Shown here: in pieces, positions 15,382-20,133 of the stretch
Position numbering within the stretch: the first letter of the stretch is position 1
How the letters are laid out: the number at the start of each line of letters is the position of its first letter
Assembly (NCBI GenBank): GCA_016844485.1
Contig: JAENIZ010000025.1
Location: 1 to 20,133 of the forward strand
From: Gammaproteobacteria bacterium
Lineage (GTDB): Bacteria; Pseudomonadota; Gammaproteobacteria; Eutrophobiales; Eutrophobiaceae
DNA length: 20,133 bases
Reading direction: 5' to 3'
Notes under the pieces: model-generated
What the model was told of the DNA's origin: nothing
Seen by the model: the letters and a program-made list of their open reading frames with translations, nothing else
Databases searched by the model: none
Translations under genes and position numbers: made by a program

Positions 15382-15394
15382 GCAAATAACCAAC

Positions 15395-15529
15395 ATGAAA
15401 CGCACTTATCAGCCAAGCAAGACCAAAAGACGACGCCAACACGGTTTCCGCGCCCGCATGCAGACCAAAGGAGGTCGCGATGTTATCAAGGCACGCAGGG
15501 CCAAGGGCCGGAAAAGACTGACAGTATAA
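15395..15529 (+). CDS. rpmH: Ribosomal protein bL34
   Basis: This protein of the large ribosomal subunit has 44 residues and the typical start MKRTYQPSKTKRRRQHGFRA. The conserved MQTKGGRDVIKARRAKGRKR follows, ending LTV. Length and sequence are those of the family. It is transcribed from the TTGACA/TATGAT promoter upstream and lies 9 bases before rnpA, the universal rpmH-rnpA pair. No clear Shine-Dalgarno precedes its ATG (the leader ends AATAACCAAC), which is unusual for such a highly expressed gene. Confidence 0.97.
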   Translation: MKRTYQPSKTKRRRQHGFRARMQTKGGRDVIKARRAKGRKRLTV

Positions 15530-15538
15530 CAAGGCGCC

Positions 15539-15910
15539 GTGTCCCAGCAATCCGGGCGTTTTACCAAGAAGAACAGACTTAACCGACCTATAGAATTCCA
15601 GCAAGTCTTTCGCTCATCCTGCCGTTCCATTGATGACAGTTTACTGGTAATCGCCAGGGAAAATGGCTTGGGTTATGCCCGCCTCGGATTGGCGATTTCC
15701 CGAAGACAGGTCAGGGCGGCGGCAGCGCGAAATAAGTTAAAGAGGATTGTAAGGGAAAGTTTTCGAAAAAATCAGCATTTATTATCCGGGCTGGATGTCG
15801 TGGTCACTGCGCGCGGCCAGCTGGCGCTAATTAATAGTAAATTACTTAATAACGCATTACCAAGACACTGGGAAAAACTGGTTATATGCAAAGGCTCGTT
15901 ATCGGATTAA
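15539..15910 (+). CDS. rnpA: Ribonuclease P protein component
   Basis: This basic protein cofactor assists the RNase P RNA in maturing tRNA 5' ends. It has 123 residues. The conserved region AISRRQVRAAAARNKLKRIVRESFR contains the family's RNR-like helix, with ARNKLKR in place of the usual NRxKR-type core. VVVTARG is in the usual place near the C-terminal half. The start is GTG at 15539 with AAGG five bases upstream. Its 3' end overlaps yidD by 25 bases. Confidence 0.93.
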   Translation: MSQQSGRFTKKNRLNRPIEFQQVFRSSCRSIDDSLLVIARENGLGYARLGLAISRRQVRAAAARNKLKRIVRESFRKNQHLLSGLDVVVTARGQLALINSKLLNNALPRHWEKLVICKGSLSD

Positions 15911-16095
15911 TACGCCTGTATAGGTACCTCATCAGTCCGTTATCAGGCCCCTGTTGTCGCTTCTATCCCAGTTGTTCATGTTATACAGAGCAGGCTGTCA
16001 GGAAATATGGTGTGCTTAAAGGGGGTATTATGGGCATACGCCGTATATGCCGGTGTCATCCCTATCATCCGGGCGGATATGATCCTGTGATCTAG
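15886..16095 (+). CDS. yidD: Membrane protein insertion efficiency factor YidD
   Basis: This 69-residue protein is membrane-associated and aids YidC-dependent membrane insertion. The family pattern is complete: IRLYRYLISPLSGPCCRFYP, SCSCYTEQAVRKYG and CHPYHPGGYDPV. The position between rnpA and yidC is nearly universal. It starts at ATG 15886 inside the end of rnpA, so translation is probably coupled. The stop TAG directly abuts an ATG of yidC. Confidence 0.94.
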   Translation: MQRLVIGLIRLYRYLISPLSGPCCRFYPSCSCYTEQAVRKYGVLKGGIMGIRRICRCHPYHPGGYDPVI

Positions 16096-16104
16096 ATGTT
16101 GGGC

Positions 16105-17769
16105 ATGGATACCACACGTTTCGTTTTAGTCGTATCACTGAGCCTGGTCATTATGCTGTTATGGGATGCATGGCAGCGCGATTACGGTCCACAGCAAACA
16201 GCGCTTCCCCAGGAACATCCCGGGACGATTACCGAAAACACCCCGGCAGATATTCCCACCACACCCATAGGTCAAGCAGAAGCCGCACTCACAGAACAAT
16301 CGACGCCTGTAGAAACCAAGGAAGAAAAACTTAATGTTATTACTGATGTGCTGGGCCTGGACATTGACACACGCGGCGGAGGTGTAAATAACGCTGATTT
16401 ATTTAAATACCCCATATCGCTTGATCATCCGGACACGCCAGTGCGACTGTTAAGTGATGACCCTTCAGAATTGTATATTGTACAAGGGGGGTTGCTGAGT
16501 AATACGTCCGCGCCGGCACACGATGCAATCTACACTTCACCACAGACAGAATACAAATTAACGCCCGGACAGGATGTATTACAAGTCCCGTTGTTCTGGG
16601 AAGGCCCTGACGGGATCAAGGTCAAGAAAACATATGAATTCCACCGGGGCCAATACCTGGCCACTATTCGATACGAGGTAATGAACGCTACTCAAAACCC
16701 CTGGACGGGCGGGGCATATGGGCAATTGCAGCGGATCGATCCGGGTGAGCAAAGGATGCGAACCGTTTATACATATACCGGGGCCGTAATTTCAAGCCCG
16801 GAAAAGCGTTATGAGAAGATCAAGTTTGAAGACATTCAAGAAGAAGCCCTTAGCCGAAACATTACAGACGGCTGGGCCGCAATGATCAAACATTATTTTG
16901 TAAGCGCGTTGATACCGGGGTCACAAACAGAGGAGTATCACTATTACACCTTGTTTTTGGATAAAGGGTCATCAGGCCAGGTCACGGATCGCTACATTAT
17001 CGGCATGACCACGCCGCAGGTTACGATATCACCCGGAGAAAATGCCACTCTTGAGCATAAACTCTATCTTGGTCCGAAGCTTCAAAATGATCTGCAAGAA
17101 ATTGCGTCCGGGCTTGAGCTTACGGTTGATTATGGTGTGTTCTGGTTTCTCGCAAAACCATTGTTTTGGTGCCTGCAGAAATTTCATGCGCTTACAGGCA
17201 ATTGGGGTTGGGCAATCGTGCTGGTTACGCTCATGTTAAAAATTCTCTTCTATAATTTATCTGCCGCCGGATATCGATCTATGGCAAATATGCGCAGGGT
17301 GCAACCGAAACTCCTGGCCATACGAGACCGCTATAAAAATGATCGGGCAAGACTGAACCAGGCCATGATGGATATTTACAAACAGGAAAAAATCAATCCG
17401 CTTGGCGGCTGTTTTCCTATCTTGATACAGATCCCGGTTTTTATCGCACTCTATTGGGTATTGTTAGAGAGCGTTGAATTACGCCAGACAGGATTTATAT
17501 TGTGGATACACGATCTCTCCGGCCCGGATCCTTATTTTGTGTTGCCGCTGGTTATGGGCATCACTATGTTTGTCCAACAGAAACTAAATCCTGCCCCAAT
17601 GGATCCTGTACAAGAAAAAGTCATGATGCTGCTGCCCGTGATCTTCACGGTATTTTTCGCCTTTTTCCCGTCCGGCCTGGTGTTGTATTGGGTTGTTAAT
17701 AATATCTTGTCAATTGCGCAACAGTGGCTAATTACACGTAATCTGGAGCGCGCCGGGTTGAAGAGTTGA
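16105..17769 (+). CDS. yidC: Membrane protein insertase YidC
   Basis: YidC inserts and folds inner-membrane proteins alone or with SecYEG. From ATG 16105 it has 554 residues. There is one N-terminal helix (TRFVLVVSLSLVIMLLWDAW), a large periplasmic domain (about 50-340) typical of Gram-negative YidC, and a C-terminal five-helix core. Core segments include NWGWAIVLVTLMLK, the charged hairpin MANMRRVQPKL...YKQEKINPLGGC, FPILIQIPVFIALYWVLLES and FPSGLVLYWVVNN. ATG 16096, touching the yidD stop, is an alternative start, but MDTTRF at 16105 aligns better with known N-termini. The frame is intact. Confidence 0.96.
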   Translation: MDTTRFVLVVSLSLVIMLLWDAWQRDYGPQQTALPQEHPGTITENTPADIPTTPIGQAEAALTEQSTPVETKEEKLNVITDVLGLDIDTRGGGVNNADLFKYPISLDHPDTPVRLLSDDPSELYIVQGGLLSNTSAPAHDAIYTSPQTEYKLTPGQDVLQVPLFWEGPDGIKVKKTYEFHRGQYLATIRYEVMNATQNPWTGGAYGQLQRIDPGEQRMRTVYTYTGAVISSPEKRYEKIKFEDIQEEALSRNITDGWAAMIKHYFVSALIPGSQTEEYHYYTLFLDKGSSGQVTDRYIIGMTTPQVTISPGENATLEHKLYLGPKLQNDLQEIASGLELTVDYGVFWFLAKPLFWCLQKFHALTGNWGWAIVLVTLMLKILFYNLSAAGYRSMANMRRVQPKLLAIRDRYKNDRARLNQAMMDIYKQEKINPLGGCFPILIQIPVFIALYWVLLESVELRQTGFILWIHDLSGPDPYFVLPLVMGITMFVQQKLNPAPMDPVQEKVMMLLPVIFTVFFAFFPSGLVLYWVVNNILSIAQQWLITRNLERAGLKS

Positions 17770-17787
17770 TCGGCATCGCAGGATCTG

Positions 17788-19143
17788 ATGGTAGATGAAA
17801 ACGACACCATCGTGGCAATTGCAACACCGCCCGGACGCGGTGGTATAGGGGTAATACGGATTTCGGGACCCGCAGTATGTGCCATCGCAAAGGGACTGAT
17901 CAAACAAACCCTGACACCACGCGTCGCCCATTATTGTTCGTTCAGTGATGATCTTGAACAATCCATCGATAACGGCATCGCCATATTTTTCCCTGGCCCG
18001 CGCTCCTACACGGGGGAAGATGTTCTGGAGTTACATGGTCATGGCGGCCGGATAATTCTGAACATACTCGTCGAACGTACATTGGCACTGGGCGCCCGGC
18101 TTGCTCGTCCCGGAGAGTTTACCGAGCGCGCTTTCCACAATGGCAAAATGGACCTTATCCAGGCCGAGGCAATTGCTGATCTGATAGACAGCATTTCTGC
18201 GCAAGCTGCACGCAGTGCGATACGTTCTCTTGCAGGGGAATTTTCGAAGCGGATATATGTTTTGGCTGATAAACTGATCAACATTCGAATGTTTATTGAA
18301 GGCACACTCGATTTTCCGGACGAAGAAATAGAATTTTTGAGCGAATCCGATGTGAAATCAAAATTAATATCGTGTCTTGCGGAATTAGATGGAATCCTGA
18401 CCAGGGCAAAACAGGGAAATGTTTTAAGAGAGGGGATAAACGCAGTTATTGTGGGTCGGCCCAACGTTGGCAAGTCGACATTGTTAAATCAGCTGGCCGG
18501 GAGAGAGGCGGCCATCGTAACAACAACACCCGGCACCACCCGGGATATGGTAGAAGAAGATATCCTGATCGACGGTGTGCCTGTGCATATCATTGATACC
18601 GCCGGGCTCAGGAAAACGGGGAGTGAAGTAGAGCAGGAGGGGATCAGGCGGGCAAAGGCAGCCGCCAACAATGCTGATGTATTGATAATGATGAATGAAT
18701 ATGGAAAGAAACTGGGCAAAACGGAACAGGGGTTGCTAAAACAAACAGAAGCAGGCACACAAGTCATCATCGTTCAGAATAAAATTGATCTCGCTGGCGT
18801 GAAACCAGCTCTGAAAATCAACAAGAATCAACAGACAGAGATATTATTGTCTGCGAAGACAGGCGAGGGGATAGAGTTGTTTGTGCAACATCTGAAAGAT
18901 TATCTGGGGATGAGCGAGATCCACGAGGATATTTTTATGGCGCGCTCCCGCCATATTGACGCCCTAGTGCGAGCAAGGAGTTTATTGGAGAGGGGCCTGA
19001 CTTACTACTCTGATCGGAAGGCAGCAGAATTACTGGCAGACGATTTACGCCTGGCCCAGGATGCGCTTGGAGAGATAACAGGGAAGTTCGCCCCCGATGA
19101 TTTGCTGGGAGTAATATTTTCGCGTTTTTGTATAGGTAAATGA
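17788..19143 (+). CDS. mnmE: tRNA modification GTPase MnmE (TrmE)
   Basis: Together with MnmG this GTPase makes the 5-carboxymethylaminomethyl group on U34 of certain tRNAs. It has 451 residues. The N-terminal folate-binding domain has TPPGRGGIGVIRISG and LHGHGG. The G domain has G1 GRPNVGKST (223-231), the G2-type TTTPGTTRD, G3 DTAG (270-273) and G4 NKID. The C-terminus is the catalytic FCIGK motif with its essential Cys. AGGA lies five bases before the ATG. It follows yidC by 18 bases. In many gammas mnmG comes next; here a different gene follows. Confidence 0.96.
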   Translation: MVDENDTIVAIATPPGRGGIGVIRISGPAVCAIAKGLIKQTLTPRVAHYCSFSDDLEQSIDNGIAIFFPGPRSYTGEDVLELHGHGGRIILNILVERTLALGARLARPGEFTERAFHNGKMDLIQAEAIADLIDSISAQAARSAIRSLAGEFSKRIYVLADKLINIRMFIEGTLDFPDEEIEFLSESDVKSKLISCLAELDGILTRAKQGNVLREGINAVIVGRPNVGKSTLLNQLAGREAAIVTTTPGTTRDMVEEDILIDGVPVHIIDTAGLRKTGSEVEQEGIRRAKAAANNADVLIMMNEYGKKLGKTEQGLLKQTEAGTQVIIVQNKIDLAGVKPALKINKNQQTEILLSAKTGEGIELFVQHLKDYLGMSEIHEDIFMARSRHIDALVRARSLLERGLTYYSDRKAAELLADDLRLAQDALGEITGKFAPDDLLGVIFSRFCIGK

Positions 19144-19153
19144 AGGCAAAAAA

Positions 19154-20104
19154 ATGAACGATGTCCTGCGCTTACTGGCGAAATTACTCAAGCGTTATGG
19201 ATACGATATAAAAAGGCATTATGAGTATAATTTATTGCCTATCGCCAACCTCTCCAAGATCAATCAATTATCCCCGCTGTATGCAACAGGACAGCAAAAC
19301 ACCGCGCCAGGAACCGACAGTAGTTTTGATAAACTTTTTATCTGTTTGCGTACTTGTTTAAGAAATCATAATGAAAAGCGCAAGCCACCCAATGTTGCCG
19401 GTGTGGATCGTTATGAACTCGTCTCAAGGTGTATGCGCTCTGTAATCAGATCAATCAATTATGCCGTTGAAAAGAAAACGGGTGGCACGATTAATCTTGT
19501 TGTCTTTGATGATCATTCAGATGAAAGATTTATTAAATCTTTCGAGGACATATGCAGAAATTCAAAATGCCGGTGGGAAATAAGGACCACACATGAATAT
19601 GGTCAGGGCCAATCATTGCTGGAGCAATTTGAATTTGCCCGCGGCAGTAACGGCCTGTTTTATTTTTGCGAAGACGATTACCTGCATGAGGTCAGCGCAG
19701 TAGCAGAGATGGTTATTTTTTATGAACAAATATTCAGAACATGCAGAACACATCTTGTAATACACCCGCAGGAACATGAATTTTTATATTCAAGGACAAT
19801 TTACCCTTCTTATTTGTTATTGGGAGAAAACAGGCACTGGAGAACCATCAGCCATGCAACGCACGTTTTATTTACACATTCAAAAATAATTTCAGACCAT
19901 TGGCAATATTTTGAAAACACGCGGTTTGTAGGGGATAAAAAGAAAAGGAGACTTGGGTCTGAAGCAAAAACCACTGATTTATTGTTTAATCACATACCGG
20001 GATTTGCCCCTATTCCTTCATTAGCTGCGCATATGCAGACAGAGTCCTGTCTACCGCCCTTTTTTAACTGGCGCCCGCTTTGGGATAGAAACGGCCCGGA
20101 CTGA
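19154..20104 (+). CDS. Putative glycosyltransferase-like protein
   Basis: I do not recognise a named family with certainty. The 316-residue protein has no signal peptide or membrane helix. A Rossmann-like strand ends in LVVFDDHSDERF (DDHSD 119-123), and a later strand gives LFYFCEDDYLH (EDDY 173-176). These resemble the nucleotide-sugar and DxD metal motifs of GT-A (GT2-like) glycosyltransferases. After this come HPQEHEFLYSR and THSKIISDHW. The N-terminal 60 residues look specific to this protein. It begins 10 bases after the mnmE stop with AAGG upstream, so it is probably co-transcribed. Its place after mnmE is unusual, and it may have been inserted into the conserved mnmE-mnmG order. The function is an inference from two motifs only. 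Confidence 0.6.
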   Translation: MNDVLRLLAKLLKRYGYDIKRHYEYNLLPIANLSKINQLSPLYATGQQNTAPGTDSSFDKLFICLRTCLRNHNEKRKPPNVAGVDRYELVSRCMRSVIRSINYAVEKKTGGTINLVVFDDHSDERFIKSFEDICRNSKCRWEIRTTHEYGQGQSLLEQFEFARGSNGLFYFCEDDYLHEVSAVAEMVIFYEQIFRTCRTHLVIHPQEHEFLYSRTIYPSYLLLGENRHWRTISHATHVLFTHSKIISDHWQYFENTRFVGDKKKRRLGSEAKTTDLLFNHIPGFAPIPSLAAHMQTESCLPPFFNWRPLWDRNGPD

Positions 20105-20131
20105 GATGTGTCGTTGACCCGGGTTCTTTTT
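20095..20131 (+). terminator. Possible weak terminator after the glycosyltransferase-like gene
   Basis: CCCGG (20095-20099) can pair with CCGGG (20119-20123), followed by TTCTTTTT. The loop is long (19 bases) and the stem short, so support is weak. The stem begins inside the last codons of the gene. Confidence 0.3.
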
Positions 20132-20133
20132 AT

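Noticed and set aside
15215..15604. 129-codon minus-strand open frame across the dnaA-rpmH spacer and rpmH
   Set aside because: It is antisense to rpmH and rnpA and covers the rpmH promoter; no ribosome site or family similarity.

Overview
The window looks like the replication-origin region of a gammaproteobacterial chromosome with moderate GC content. The gene order dnaA-dnaN-recF-gyrB on one side and rpmH-rnpA-yidD-yidC-mnmE on the other is the classic oriC neighbourhood. GyrB carries the long insertion after the Toprim core that is typical of Beta- and Gammaproteobacteria. The cytochrome oxidase and biotin clusters also fit a free-living aerobic gammaproteobacterium. I cannot name a genus.

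Layout. Positions 1-3600 (minus strand) hold an aa3-type cytochrome c oxidase operon, read DUF2244 protein, CoxB, CtaD (subunit I), a 42-residue small assembly protein, and the start of CtaG/Cox11, which runs off the window. Positions 3716-8276 (minus) hold a biotin operon, bioB-bioF-bioH-bioC-bioD. Together these cover malonyl-ACP methylation through to dethiobiotin and biotin, except for the BioA step. comF (8344-9057, plus) diverges from bioB. A well-spaced BirA-type operator/promoter sits at the very start of comF. Positions 9065-15193 (minus) hold gyrB, recF, dnaN and dnaA. Positions 15395-19143 (plus) hold rpmH, rnpA, yidD, yidC and mnmE, and an unrecognised glycosyltransferase-like gene (19154-20104) follows. 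No stretch over 300 bases lacks a gene, and I saw no tRNA, rRNA, CRISPR array, insertion sequence or prophage.

Replication and segregation signals. The dnaA-dnaN spacer is very AT-rich, with a 12/13 match to the E. coli-type origin 13-mer and a one-mismatch DnaA box, so it is the best oriC candidate. The dnaA-rpmH spacer carries a strong rpmH promoter and a DnaA box placed to autoregulate dnaA. Two ParB-box (parS)-like 16-mers lie inside recF.

The most notable anomalies are two lesions in genes expected to be intact. coxB and gyrB each lose the reading frame at a point where roughly 12 conserved residues also appear to be missing, and each resumes in another frame with a perfectly conserved downstream part. 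Either the assembly has dropped about 35 bases twice, or the genome has real micro-deletions. I see no convincing new biological system here. The best leads are the two lesions, the parS-like sites, the BirA operator inside comF and the gene after mnmE.
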